Part shown: positions 10,793-21,069 of the stretch, piece by piece
Numbering within the stretch: the stretch's first letter is position 1
How the letters are laid out: each line of letters begins with the position of its first letter
Assembly: GCA_038143955.1 (NCBI GenBank)
Contig: JAYQMT010000005.1
Coordinates: forward strand, 744,001 to 808,000
DNA length: 64,000 bases
Direction: 5' to 3'
Source: Porticoccus sp038143955
GTDB taxonomy: Bacteria > Pseudomonadota > Gammaproteobacteria > Pseudomonadales > Porticoccaceae
The notes under the pieces: model-generated
What the model saw: only the letters and a program-made list of their open reading frames with translations
Databases searched by the model: none
Told to the model about the DNA's origin: nothing
Position numbers and translations under genes: made by a program

Positions 10793-12219
10793 TTAGTTTA
10801 AATTAAAGATAGGTGACGCGAGGAGGACTATTGACTGGTTGTTATTAATATTCTTTATATCTATATTTTTTTTACCCGCAGGCAAGAATAACCCACACTC
10901 TTTAAAGGCCATAGTACCGTTGCAACTAATACTCCCTTCGATTACTAGTAATAATTTATAATCTTTGCTCGCTGACAATTTACAAGAAGATTTAGATGTC
11001 AGGGTTAGTCTTAATACCTTATAATCTTTAAAAGCTGCAACCTCCTCAACAATATGATCGGAATCCTTTTTAGTGACCTTAAGCTGCGGAAACGGTTCAA
11101 CTAATTCAGTCATAATATTCAGGGCCTCCTCAGTATCCCAGTGATTTTGGGTCAATGTCTTTTGATTGAAAGAAAGTATTAAGCGCTCGTAAGCTGGATT
11201 TTGAAATTCTACAACTCTGACTCCATGAAGAAGCCCATGGGGCGTAAGAAGAGGTATTTTTATAATGTCTCCAACTTTGACAGGTAAAGTAGCTGTAAAG
11301 GAGTCCATATGAGTGCGTAACTCTTTTCCTGCATCAATAAATCATTGGGAATTAAGGTCATCCATTTTGAAATGTTACTTGATGGAAGTGGTTCGTTTAA
11401 TGAAATTCCTTCTTTTGTACGGAGATTATCAAGTCGATCGTCAATAGTCCGTCTAATCTTATAGTATCTCTCAACTGCCCTTTTATATGCATCATAAAAA
11501 TCTCTCTTAGATGAAAAAGTATTTATGGTTGCCTCATCAAATCCATATCGAACCCCTCCAGATTCTTGAGGCCAGCTGTTTTTGTTTATATCGACCACAA
11601 CATAGACCTCTTGTTTTTCTTTATGTAGCTCAAAATATAAATCTCCAAATGCAGGATCAGGCAATGGGTCTAATATTTTCAGGAGATTAATTTGTTTTTC
11701 CTTGCTTGCAGCTAAACGACTTGGTGCTACAGACAAAACCCAGGGAAGCGGAGCGTCGTTTACTCCGTCAGTGACAGAAGAAAAGCCTCTTTTCTCAATT
11801 CCGGTATACCAAATCTCTCTCCCCCAAGGTTTTTCTATATCAATTGTTTTAAGGGCAAGAGGGCTATCTATATTGAGAATAGGAAGCTTATTCCTATATA
11901 TGAATTTTTCTATTGAATCTAATTTGGGTGGTAAAGTAGAAAGTTTAGCGCATAAGGCCGGATTAGATGATGTAACTGTAAAATATGTATGGTTATCGCG
12001 CCGAAAATAAATGGCTAAGAGCTTAATTATCGGTTGACCAGCCATATAGTATTGAACATAGTCATATTCAACAGCCAGATAAGCGGTTTCTTTAAGAGAA
12101 TTTGGATCGTCAGAAAAGAAATTATCCTCGCTTAACTTTGATTTGCAAGTATAGATATTCTCTTTTTCCCACACGCTGATGAGCTTTTGATGATTACCCG
12201 TATCGCATGTGTCTAGCAA
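10793..12219 (-). CDS. Class I mannose-6-phosphate-isomerase-like cupin protein, frameshifted
   Basis: Two overlapping reading frames form one protein of about 475 residues. The first part contains IEKPWGREIWYTGIE and ELHKEKQEVYVVVD, resembling the KPWG and metal-site regions of phosphomannose isomerases. The second part has VGDIIKIPLLTPHGLLHGVRVVE, matching the family's second cupin strand (VPAGTPHAL-like), and a C-terminal cupin-like half. The break is at a T4 run (11324-11327, plus strand); one extra base reads MQEKELRTHMDSF. The start is TTG at 12219 with an excellent AGGAGGT ribosome site five bases upstream. It could interconvert sugar phosphates for the polysaccharide locus, but the substrate is unproven and it may be a divergent, non-catalytic member. 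Confidence 0.6.
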
Positions 12220-12279
12220 AAATACCTCCTGAGCTCAAAAATATTATTCCCGACATCAAAAACTATAATACTTTATATT

Positions 12280-14448
12280 CTACCTAGCCATTTTTCGCAA
12301 TTTTGAGGTAGGCCTATATAAGTTTCCTAGATGAGCAAATTTATCAGCTAGTTTACAGAAATTATTGAGGCCTATTTCGTCCATCCATCTTAATAAACCG
12401 CCGCGAAAGGCTGGAAAACCTAATCCATAAACAATTGACATATCGATTTCCGATGGAGAATCTACAATACCCTCCTCTAGACATAAAGCAGCTTCAATGC
12501 ACATTGGAATCATAAATCTATGAAGTATGGTAACAGCATCAAATTTATAGTCACTCAAATCACTTCCTTGAATATATGGCTTTAATATCTGAAGGACCTT
12601 TTTATCGAAATATTTTTTTGGTTTTCCTTTATCATCCTCTACATAACCATAAAAACCTTGTTTATTTTTCTGACCAAACCTATTTTTTTCACATAAAATA
12701 CAAGTTGGTGAAACATCATATACATCCTTCATTCTATTTGGATAGCCTGAGATAATTGTTGCAAAACAACTTATAGCTGTATCGAGTCCTATAACATCGA
12801 CAAGATAAGCTGGGCCCATGGGCCATCCCCAATCCTCGATAGCTCTATCAATTTGTTGGAAATCTGCACCATCAACTATCATCATATCGAAAGCAAAAAT
12901 GGCTGGAAAAAGAATTCTGTTTACTAAGAAACCTGGGCAATCGTTTACAACGATTGGTTTCTTTCCCAGCTTTATAGCATGAGCTACCGCTAACTCAATA
13001 GTTTTGTTAGAAGTTCTTTTACCTCGCACAATTTCTACTAGTGGCATCACATGCACTGGATTAAAAAAATGTATTCCACAGAATCTATCGGGATGAATTA
13101 AATTACTTGCGAGAAAATCGATTGAAATAGTTGAGGTATTGGAGCTTAATATTGCGTTAGTAGGTAATTGTTTTTCAATCTCAGTTAAAACCTCAGATTT
13201 CATTGTTTTGTTTTCAACAATAGCCTCAATAACGATAGTTGTTTTTTTGGTATCCTCATAATTTATAGAAGGCTTTATTCTAGACAGTATACTTTCAGCA
13301 TCTAAATTTGATATTTTGTCTATGCTAATACTCTTAGTTAGTAGCTTTTTTACCTCATTTATCCCCATTAGCAACGAACTATCACTTATATCTTTCATTA
13401 AGACAGAAAAGCCCTTTATTGCGTTCTGATATGCTATACCGCCACCCATAATACCTGCTCCGAGAACTGTGACATGGCTAACTGTTACCAAGCAATTTTT
13501 GGAAAGTCTTTTTGCTTTAGAGATGACATACTGATCATTCATAAAAAGGCCCATTAAAGACCTACACTCTGGTGTTTTAGTGAGCTTCTGAAAGGCCTCA
13601 TATTCAGTTGTTCGAGCCTCATCTTGCGATACATTAATGGTTCCACAAATAACCTCTAGTGCCACTGATGGTGCTGGGTAGTAGCTACCAATTTTTGAAG
13701 AAATATATTTACTGAAAAATTCCTTAGTTTCTATAATCTTAGTGGTTTCTATTAATAAGGGTTTTTGTTTTTGATCCCGACGTCGTTTATAGCCTGATTT
13801 TTCATCAAAAGCAGCTTTCAAAATATTTAGTGATTCTTCTAATAACTTGCTAGAATCTATTACAGCGTCTACTGCACCATCCGATAATGCCTCATTAGGC
13901 GTCTTATGTTTGCCTGTAATAATCCACTCAAGGGCTTTATGTAATCCTATGACCCTTGGTAAACGTACTGTTCCACCCCAACCTGGTATAATTCCTAGTT
14001 TAGCTTCAGGAAGACCCACGATGGCCTTACTAGTAAGTATTCGAAAATCACAAGCAAGACATAACTCAAAACCACCACCTAATGCAAAGCCGCCAATGCA
14101 TGCAACTGTAGGAAAAGGTAGGGACTCAATTTTATTAAATGCCGTATTTGCTTTATCAAAAAATATTTCAAGTCGACTATTATGAGGCTTGATATCAGAT
14201 TTGAACATTTGGCTAAGCTCGTCGATATCGGCACCAGCTATAAAAATACTTTTTGCGCTTGAAAATATAAGGCCATTTATGTTTGATTGACTTTCAGCAA
14301 TTGATAAAGCATGCATAAGTTGATCAATAGTGATCTGGTCAAATACATTAATAGGACGCTTTTTTGAATCAAAAATCAGCTCTAAAAAATTTTCATTAAC
14401 CATTGTTAGTTCTAAAGAACTACCTTTAAAAATAACTTTTCGTGTCAT
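12280..14448 (-). CDS. fadJ: Fatty-acid oxidation multienzyme: enoyl-CoA hydratase / 3-hydroxyacyl-CoA dehydrogenase
   Basis: A 722-residue FadB/FadJ-type protein catalysing hydration and oxidation in beta-oxidation. The crotonase half (about 1-200) has FIAGADIDEL, the oxyanion loop GGFALGGGFE and both catalytic glutamates (in GGGFELCLACD and LPEAKLGIIPGWGGT). A linker is followed by the Rossmann motif VLGAGIMGGGIAY near residue 330, the SSNTSTI segment, and the dehydrogenase His and Glu in GIHFFNPVHVMPLVEIV. C-terminal 3HCDH domains complete the fold. No thiolase gene lies next to it, unlike fadBA or fadIJ operons. FadB versus FadJ cannot be settled from sequence alone. Confidence 0.88.
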   Translation of the reverse strand: MTRKVIFKGSSLELTMVNENFLELIFDSKKRPINVFDQITIDQLMHALSIAESQSNINGLIFSSAKSIFIAGADIDELSQMFKSDIKPHNSRLEIFFDKANTAFNKIESLPFPTVACIGGFALGGGFELCLACDFRILTSKAIVGLPEAKLGIIPGWGGTVRLPRVIGLHKALEWIITGKHKTPNEALSDGAVDAVIDSSKLLEESLNILKAAFDEKSGYKRRRDQKQKPLLIETTKIIETKEFFSKYISSKIGSYYPAPSVALEVICGTINVSQDEARTTEYEAFQKLTKTPECRSLMGLFMNDQYVISKAKRLSKNCLVTVSHVTVLGAGIMGGGIAYQNAIKGFSVLMKDISDSSLLMGINEVKKLLTKSISIDKISNLDAESILSRIKPSINYEDTKKTTIVIEAIVENKTMKSEVLTEIEKQLPTNAILSSNTSTISIDFLASNLIHPDRFCGIHFFNPVHVMPLVEIVRGKRTSNKTIELAVAHAIKLGKKPIVVNDCPGFLVNRILFPAIFAFDMMIVDGADFQQIDRAIEDWGWPMGPAYLVDVIGLDTAISCFATIISGYPNRMKDVYDVSPTCILCEKNRFGQKNKQGFYGYVEDDKGKPKKYFDKKVLQILKPYIQGSDLSDYKFDAVTILHRFMIPMCIEAALCLEEGIVDSPSEIDMSIVYGLGFPAFRGGLLRWMDEIGLNNFCKLADKFAHLGNLYRPTSKLRKMAR

Positions 14449-14475
14449 CGATTCACCCTAGAAAATTTGAGCTTA

Positions 14476-15377
14476 TTAAAAGAATATAATATAAATTAAG
14501 AGTAGATAAATTGTGTACTGTAAAATGTAGTAAAAAATTCTATTCGTTTTTTTTATTTTTTTACCAATCAGTCTTACCTTAAAAATATAAGGGAACAATC
14601 GGTTGATTCCACCAATTTTGTCTCCATCCATATTTTTGGTGGTGGTTGCTGCCATAAAAATTCGTGAAAAAACTTCATTTATCCAGTCAATCATAAAGAA
14701 ATTAACAGGTCTTTTTATATCTAAAAATAAAACAATTCTATTTGTATCTGTTTTATTCTCTGCAAAATGAATAAAAGTTTCATCAAAAATTACTGATTCA
14801 CCGTCTTTCCAATAATATTTTTGACCATCTACAGAAATAAAGCATTCCTCAGAGTTGGGAGTAATCAAACCTAAGTGATAGCGAAGTGAACCAGCGTAAG
14901 GATCTCTATGCTTAACCAATCTAGCCCCCGGAGGCAACATGGCGAACATGGCTCCCTTAACAGATGGAATGGAGTTAATAATATCTACAGTCTTCGGACA
15001 TAGCTTATTTGCCGAGTGTAGGGATGCTCCATACCATTTCAAATAAAATCTTTTCCAGCCTGTTTTAAAAAATGAATTGAATCCAAGGTCATCTTTTTTT
15101 CTTCTGAGGATTTTATATGTGTTTGATTATTTAGCTTAACTGCCTCGTCTCTTATTATCTTCCAATTATCCTCTAGAACTTTTAATTCGGGAAAGTTATT
15201 TACATTAATATATACAGATTTTTTTATTGTAGAAAAAAAGTAAAATAAGCAATTTATAGGTCCAAATAAATTTGAGTGATCACTTATCTTTCGGACCAGT
15301 TTTTCGTGCTGAACAGTGCCTCTATTTTGCACATAAAAAGCACATAAAATGAAAACCAAAAGCACAAAAAAGCCCAT
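14476..15377 (-). CDS. lpxO: Lipid A 2-hydroxylase LpxO (Asp/Asn beta-hydroxylase family), frameshifted
   Basis: A membrane-anchored Fe(II)/2-oxoglutarate dioxygenase expected to hydroxylate the 2-position of a secondary acyl chain on lipid A. The N-terminal frame shows a membrane segment, then DHSNLFGPINCLFYFFS and FPELKVLEDNW, typical of LpxO. The second frame carries the jelly-roll core with iron ligands in LVKHRDPYAGSLRYHLGL and a second His in ETFIHFAENKT, followed by a hydrophobic C-terminus. The break is near 15063-15072, where one additional base gives FLKTGWKRFYLKWYGASLHSA. Rejoined length is about 300 residues, normal for LpxO. Its presence fits the lipopolysaccharide emphasis of the window. 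Confidence 0.85.
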
Positions 15378-15504
15378 AAAAATACCAATAGTTATTTTAC
15401 TTCATTCAAATTTAACACAAAGAATGATGAAAATATTTACCAATAGTGTTGAATTGAACAAAAAAAGGTTTTTTTGGGCATGGAAGTAGAGGTCTTTAAA
15501 AAAC

Positions 15505-15581
15505 TGGGGTGGCTGACGGGGCTCGAACCCGCGACCACCGGAATCACAATCCGGGGCTCTACCAACTGAGCTACAGCCACC
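15505..15581 (-). tRNA. tRNA-His (anticodon GTG)
   Basis: A 77-base cloverleaf with the extra 5' G typical of tRNA-His, anticodon stem CCGGA/TCCGG around GTG, T-loop TTCGAGC and encoded CCA. It is last in a Pro-Arg-His cluster transcribed on the minus strand. Confidence 0.96.
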
Positions 15582-15605
15582 ACTAATTTGGTTTTTCTTG
15601 CTGGA

Positions 15606-15682
15606 TGGCGCGCCCTGCAGGATTCGAACCTGCGACCTACGGCTTAGAAGGCCGTTGCTCTATCCAGCTGAGCTAAGGGCGC
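15606..15682 (-). tRNA. tRNA-Arg (anticodon TCT)
   Basis: A 77-base cloverleaf: acceptor GCGCCCT paired with AGGGCGC, anticodon stem around TCT reading AGA/AGG, T-arm CGCAGGTTCGAATCCTGC and encoded CCA. It lies between tRNA-Pro and tRNA-His in the same cluster. Confidence 0.96.
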
Positions 15683-15708
15683 TCAACAACTTTTCTTCAA
15701 AAAAACAA

Positions 15709-15785
15709 TGGTCGGGGATGAGGGATTTGAACCCCCGACATCCTGCTCCCAAAGCAGGCGCGCTACCAGACTGCGCTAATCCCCG
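15709..15785 (-). tRNA. tRNA-Pro (anticodon TGG)
   Basis: A 77-base cloverleaf: acceptor CGGGGAT paired with ATCCCCG, anticodon stem CTGCT/AGCAG around TGG, and encoded CCA. It is first of the Pro-Arg-His cluster and lies just downstream of a strong promoter. Confidence 0.96.
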
Positions 15786-15818
15786 ATGTCATTTTTAACC
15801 TCAGAATGAAAGGTGGGC

Positions 15819-15847
15819 ATAATACTGACGACAGGCGATCTAGTCAA
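15819..15847 (-). promoter_or_regulatory. Strong sigma-70 promoter of the tRNA-Pro-Arg-His operon
   Basis: On the minus strand, TTGACT (15842-15847), exactly 17 bases, then TATTAT (15819-15824). It is followed by a GC-rich discriminator GCCCACC, the arrangement associated with stringent control of stable-RNA promoters. It lies about 34 bases upstream of tRNA-Pro. Confidence 0.82.
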
Positions 15848-15958
15848 TCAAAAGCAGTCAAAAGCAGTATGTATTCACTTCACAGAAGAGGCCTGAAATG
15901 AGAAGATATAATAATATACGTTTTATTTAACCTTTTTAATCTAGGAGCCATTTACTCC

Positions 15959-16813
15959 ATGAAGACCCAAATACTTGATGGAAAAGCTATTGCCTTAAAA
16001 ACTGAAGCGGAACTCTTCCAGAGAGTTGCTAATATAAAAGATGCGTATAGTGGAAAAATACCGATGCTAGCAACTATTCTTGTGGGTGATGATCCTGCAT
16101 CAGCAACATATGTTCGAATGAAACAAAATGCATGTAAGCGCATTGGAATGGACTCTATCGCAGTAGAAATGTCAGAAAATACCACTACAGAAGAACTACT
16201 TGAGAAAATCCAATCATTAAACTCTGATCCCTCATGCCAAGGAATACTTTTGCAACATCCGGTGCCTCCTCAAATAGATGAGAGATCTTGTTTCGATAGC
16301 ATTGATCTGACAAAAGATGTAGATGGTGTTACATGTTTGGGTTTTGGTCGGATCTCAATGGGAGAAAGAGCTTATGGATCAGCAACTCCACAAGGAATAA
16401 TGCGTTTACTCTCTGCTTACGAAATTGATATTGAGGGAAAACATGCAGTAATTGTTGGGCGGAGTCCTATTTTGGGAAAACCCATGGCAATGATGATGCT
16501 CAACAAAAATGCAACTGTTACTATTTGTCATTCTCGAACCAAAAACCTGCCCTTAATTTTAAAGAAAGCGGACATTGTTGTTGGTGCCGTCGGAAAACCA
16601 GAATTCATAAAAGCAAAATGGATCAAAGATCGCGCAGTGGTAATTGATGCTGGATATCACCCTGGTGGAATTGGCGATATTGAACTAAAACCTTTATATG
16701 GTGTAGCTTCGGCAATAACACCTGTACCTGGAGGTGTGGGTCCAATGACGATTAACACTCTTATTTTCCAAGCAGTAGATTCCGCAGAAAGAAGAATAGA
16801 AAAGGAAGAATAA
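15959..16813 (+). CDS. folD: Methylenetetrahydrofolate dehydrogenase / cyclohydrolase FolD
   Basis: A 284-residue bifunctional enzyme converting 5,10-methylene-THF to 10-formyl-THF in one-carbon metabolism. The catalytic Tyr/Lys pair is in YVRMKQNACKRIGM. The Rossmann segment VIVGRSPILGKPMA and the C-terminal signature PVPGGVGPMTIN are present. Length is standard. It is divergent from the tRNA cluster and convergent with cysS, whose stop lies 6 bases away, an arrangement shared with Pseudomonas. Confidence 0.97.
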   Translation: MKTQILDGKAIALKTEAELFQRVANIKDAYSGKIPMLATILVGDDPASATYVRMKQNACKRIGMDSIAVEMSENTTTEELLEKIQSLNSDPSCQGILLQHPVPPQIDERSCFDSIDLTKDVDGVTCLGFGRISMGERAYGSATPQGIMRLLSAYEIDIEGKHAVIVGRSPILGKPMAMMMLNKNATVTICHSRTKNLPLILKKADIVVGAVGKPEFIKAKWIKDRAVVIDAGYHPGGIGDIELKPLYGVASAITPVPGGVGPMTINTLIFQAVDSAERRIEKEE

Positions 16814-16819
16814 AAAAGT

Positions 16820-18229
16820 TTATTCCTTTCTCCAAGTTGTGCCGTTACGAGTGTCTTCTAATACAACCCCATTAGCTAATAGCTGAGCTCTTATTTCATC
16901 AGCCTCTGTAAAATTATTATTATTTTTTGCAGCTGACCTCTTGGAAATCATAGCTTCTATTTCTGACTTATTTAAACTTTGTGAGTTATTATCAATAATG
17001 CTCCCTTGCATAAATTCGTCTGGATTGCAGTCTAAAATTTTTAATATACCCCCCAAAGCCTTCAACTCAGCAACCAAAATGACTGCTGCATCTCTGCAAT
17101 CATCAGACAGAGTATTTATATGGCGAGCTAGTTCATACATTATTGCTATAGCCTCTCTTGTATTAAAGTCATCATCCATAGCCTGAACAAAGAGTTTATA
17201 ATAATTGCTCTTTTTTAAATTACGGCCTGAGAGAGGTTTAATATCAGGATAATTTCTAAGAGTTATATAAAATCTTTCAAGGCCTGATTTCGCCTCAATC
17301 AAATTTTCTTCTGAATAATTTATAGGAGTCCTGTAATGGCTTGATAATAAAAAATATCTAACGATTTCTGGGTGATACTTTTTTAATACATCTCTTATTG
17401 TAAAGAAATTTCCAAGCGATTTAGACATCTTCTGATTATCCACTCTTACTGCGCCAGCATGCATCCAATATTTAGCATATTCTTTACCTGTTGCAGCTTC
17501 ACTTTGAGCAATTTCATTTTCATGATGAGGAAATGGAAGATCTGGCCCACCTCCATGGATATCGAAAGTTGGCCCAAGACAACAAGTAGACATTGCAGAA
17601 CATTCAATATGCCAGCCTGGCCTCCCTATACCCCATGGTGAATTCCAGCCAATATCTTGGTCATCTGTTTTTTTCCATAATGTAAAATCACGTTGATCTA
17701 ATTTATCAGGATTTGAGTCGATTCGTGCTGTTGAAATCATATCGTCGATATTACGCCCACTCAATCGACCATAGTTTTTAAAGTTACTGACACGATAATA
17801 AACATCACCTTTTTTTGATACATAAGCAAATCCCTTATCAATTAAACTTTCTACCATAATGATAATTTCATCTATATACCTAGTAACCCTTGGCTCCATA
17901 TCTGGGGGAAGAACTCCAAGTATCGCCTGGTCTTGATACATTGCGTTTATCATACGATTAGTCAAGGTATCGTAAGGCTCATTATTTTCTTCAGCCCTAA
18001 TAAGAATTTTATCGTCAATATCTGTGATATTACGAACATATTTAAGCTTCCAGTCCTGAGATCTAAGATATCTAGCTATCACATCAAATGAAACCAATAC
18101 CCTAGCATGCCCAATATGGCATAAATCATAAACAGTCATGCCACAAACATACATGCTTATTTCACCCTCAACTATGGGTTTAAAAAATTCTTTCTGACGA
18201 GTTAGAGTATTATAAATTTGGAGTGCCAT
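16820..18229 (-). CDS. cysS: Cysteinyl-tRNA synthetase
   Basis: A 469-residue class I aminoacyl-tRNA synthetase. YVCGMTVYDLCHIGHARV contains the zinc-ligand Cys and the HIGH signature. Further zinc-site residues are in GWHIECSAMS and the His-rich HHENEIAQSEA region, and KMSKSLGN is the second signature. A C-terminal DALR/anticodon region follows. It lies downstream of glnS by about 44 bases on the same strand, probably in one transcription unit. Confidence 0.97.
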   Translation of the reverse strand: MALQIYNTLTRQKEFFKPIVEGEISMYVCGMTVYDLCHIGHARVLVSFDVIARYLRSQDWKLKYVRNITDIDDKILIRAEENNEPYDTLTNRMINAMYQDQAILGVLPPDMEPRVTRYIDEIIIMVESLIDKGFAYVSKKGDVYYRVSNFKNYGRLSGRNIDDMISTARIDSNPDKLDQRDFTLWKKTDDQDIGWNSPWGIGRPGWHIECSAMSTCCLGPTFDIHGGGPDLPFPHHENEIAQSEAATGKEYAKYWMHAGAVRVDNQKMSKSLGNFFTIRDVLKKYHPEIVRYFLLSSHYRTPINYSEENLIEAKSGLERFYITLRNYPDIKPLSGRNLKKSNYYKLFVQAMDDDFNTREAIAIMYELARHINTLSDDCRDAAVILVAELKALGGILKILDCNPDEFMQGSIIDNNSQSLNKSEIEAMISKRSAAKNNNNFTEADEIRAQLLANGVVLEDTRNGTTWRKE

Positions 18230-18273
18230 AATTTAGTGCATTCAGCCTCAAAGGGTAATAATATTAGTAAGCG

Positions 18274-19944
18274 CTAATCCTTATGTTCTAGCCAATTTGA
18301 TCTTAGTGCAATAGTCTGATTAAAGGTAATTTTCTTTAAATCACTATTTTGGTCATCTTTACAAAAATAACCCTCTCTTTCAAACTGATAAGGTTTGCCA
18401 ACTTCTGCTTGAGAAAGGCTTAGTTCAGCTTTACAATTTGTTAGAATTTTTAATGATTCCTGTTCGACCGTCTCAAGAAAATCTCTACCATTTGCATCCG
18501 GTATTGGTTCATTAAATAAACGCCCATATAAATGAATGTTACAGTCAATACACTTGATGGCTGAGACCCAGTGAATAACTCCCTTGGGCTTGACTCCGTC
18601 AGCTGGGTCCTCTCCGAGAGATTCAGGCAAAAGAGATACATTAATTTGAATAATCTCACCTTTTTTGTTTTCAAGATAGTTGTCTGCCTCAACTACATAG
18701 CTATTTCGTAATCTAACTCTTTTTCCGGGTGATAGCTTCTTTTTAAACTTTTTACTGTACTCTTTTTTAAAATCACTTTCGTCAATAAATAATTCTCTTG
18801 TAAATGGAAGGATCCGGTCACCAAGGTTCAATTCTGGATGACAGGGTACTGTAAGATCTTCATAATGATTTTCCGGTAGATTTGTAATTACAACTTTTAG
18901 GGGGTTAATGACCACCATTGCTCTAGGTGCACTTTTATTCAACTCATCACGAACAAAAAATTCAAATTGAGAAAGATCTACCAAGCCATCAGTTTTTGCG
19001 ACTGCTAAACTATTACAGAAATTACGAATTGCAATAGGCGGTATACCGCGACGGCGTAGACCGGAGATAGTTAGCACACGAGGATCGCTCCAACCATCTA
19101 TAAAGCCAGCATCTACGAGCAATTTAAGTTTTCTCTTGCTAGTGACACTATAGTTTAAATTTAGTCGGCCAAATTCAAATTGACGAGGTTTAGAGGGCAC
19201 TGGAAGATTATCAATAAACCAATCATATAATGGTCTGTTGGATGAAAACTCTAGTGTACAAACTGAATGACTAACACCCTCAATAGCATCCTCAAGACAA
19301 TGAGCAAAATCATAAGATGGGTATATACTCCATTTGTCACCCGCCCGATGGTGAGGTATTCTTTTTATTCTGTATATTACTGGATCACGAAGATTTAAGT
19401 TGGGTGAAGACATATCAATTTTAGCCCTCAAAGTCATGGAGCCTTCTTCAATATCACCAGTTTTCATACTTTCAAGAAGATCTATACTTGAATCTATGGA
19501 TCGATCACGATAGGGGCTATTTGTTCCAGGTAAAGTTAAAGTACCACGACTTTCTTTCATCTCTTGACTGCTTAACTCACAAACATAAGCTTTATTTTTC
19601 ATTATTAGATGTTTAGCCCAAATATAAAACTGATCGAAATAATCTGAGGCATATCTGATATCACCATCCCATTGAAAGCCAAGCCACTCAATATCCTCAA
19701 TGATAGACTTTACGAATTCTTCATTTTCTTTTTCTGGATTTGTATCGTCAAACCTCAAGTGACACATACCTTCAAACTGCTCTGCTAAACCAAAATTCAA
19801 ACATATAGATTTAGCATGACCGATATGGAGGTAACCATTTGGTTCTGGCGGAAATCTAGTAATAATCTTGTTGACCACTGATTCCTTCAAGTCGTTACTC
19901 ATTATCTGCTGAATAAAATTGAGTGGTTTATTTTCGTCTGTCAT
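18274..19944 (-). CDS. glnS: Glutaminyl-tRNA synthetase
   Basis: A 556-residue class Ic synthetase that charges tRNA-Gln directly. PEPNGYLHIGHAKSICLNFG carries the HIGH motif, FDDTNPEKE follows, and SKRKL is the KMSKS equivalent (VTSKRKL). The C-terminal beta-barrel anticodon-binding domains are complete. Presence of GlnS means the organism need not rely on GatCAB for Gln-tRNA. It starts the glnS-cysS pair on the minus strand. Confidence 0.97.
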   Translation of the reverse strand: MTDENKPLNFIQQIMSNDLKESVVNKIITRFPPEPNGYLHIGHAKSICLNFGLAEQFEGMCHLRFDDTNPEKENEEFVKSIIEDIEWLGFQWDGDIRYASDYFDQFYIWAKHLIMKNKAYVCELSSQEMKESRGTLTLPGTNSPYRDRSIDSSIDLLESMKTGDIEEGSMTLRAKIDMSSPNLNLRDPVIYRIKRIPHHRAGDKWSIYPSYDFAHCLEDAIEGVSHSVCTLEFSSNRPLYDWFIDNLPVPSKPRQFEFGRLNLNYSVTSKRKLKLLVDAGFIDGWSDPRVLTISGLRRRGIPPIAIRNFCNSLAVAKTDGLVDLSQFEFFVRDELNKSAPRAMVVINPLKVVITNLPENHYEDLTVPCHPELNLGDRILPFTRELFIDESDFKKEYSKKFKKKLSPGKRVRLRNSYVVEADNYLENKKGEIIQINVSLLPESLGEDPADGVKPKGVIHWVSAIKCIDCNIHLYGRLFNEPIPDANGRDFLETVEQESLKILTNCKAELSLSQAEVGKPYQFEREGYFCKDDQNSDLKKITFNQTIALRSNWLEHKD

Positions 19945-20091
19945 ACTGACGGTCCCATTGATGATTCTCTATGATTAAGAAGAGTTACTAAAAAGTACTA
20001 ATTATAGTCCTCAGAATGCACTCTTTAAACTATTGAAGTGAGAGTTTTACAAGTTTCTCATGGAAGTCTGCTAAGTTCGAGAGATAAGACT

Positions 20092-20968
20092 ATGATTAAT
20101 TCAAATACTAAAGCGATTATATACCTAGAATTATGTCTTTTTTTTTTTAGTTGGGGATATCCTATTAAAAATTTTATTCGATAGTGTTCCTACAGGTCAA
20201 ATTGTATGGTTTCGAACAATTGCATCGATAGCTTGTTTATTTATTTTCATAGCCGGCACCGGACGAATACACTTACTTAAAACTAGAAATCCTGGACAAC
20301 ATGCGCTTAGAGGGATATTTTTCGCTATAATTAGTATAGGTTATTATCTTGCAATCAAAAACTTTCCTTTGAGTGCAGTCGCAGCGGCACTAGCAGGCGC
20401 GCCAATTTTAATTTCTGTGATATCACCTTTTATACTTAAAGAAAAGGCAAATGTAGCCCAGTGGATAGCTACACTTACTGGATTTATTGGCGTTTGCTTG
20501 GTTCTCAAGCTAAAAATCTCTGACTTCAGTCTTCTCTACTTATCTTTATTAAGCCTTCCTTTTGCATATACTGTGTTGATTCTATGGGGTAGAAAATTAT
20601 CAAAAACAGATTCAGATTGGGCAATTAATTTTTATCAATTTATTCCTTTATTAATTATTTGAAGCTTCTGGGGGCTCGATCATTGGATCTATGTTAGTAA
20701 AATACAGTTTATAAATTTAATGATTTCAGGAGTAGCTGGAGCAATAGGCTTTATGTTTTTAATAGCTGCATTTAGGTTAGCCAAGCCTGTAATAATCGCT
20801 CCTTTCGAATATACTTACATCTTAATGACGCTAACTATAGATATTATTTTCTGGGATTTTATGCCAGATAATTTTATACGAACTGGAGTTACACTAATTT
20901 TAATCTGTGGAATAATTCAGTGGTGGCAATCGACCCTCGATGAAACAGAAAGGATCAAAGATTCATGA
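20092..20968 (+). pseudogene. EamA/DMT-family membrane transporter, broken
   Basis: The reading frame covers a ten-helix drug/metabolite transporter: DSVPTGQIVWFRT in the first EamA repeat, LAGAPILISVISPFILKEK at the end of that repeat, and a second repeat with AFRLAKPVIIAPFEYTYI. The start frame (ATG at 20092) is lost at a run of 11 T (20138-20148). Unlike most other breaks here, the second lesion is an in-frame TGA at 20660-20662: the frame is identical before and after it (LLII, stop, SFWGLDHW). The T-run could be a read error; the TGA is less easily explained that way. The transported substrate is unknown. Confidence 0.65.
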
Positions 20969-21069
20969 CATTTAACTACAAATATAAAACATAGAAGGCT
21001 TTAAAATCTTTCAAAAGAAAGTATCATAGCCGGAATAATATGCAGTAAATAAATAGGAAAATTAATTAT

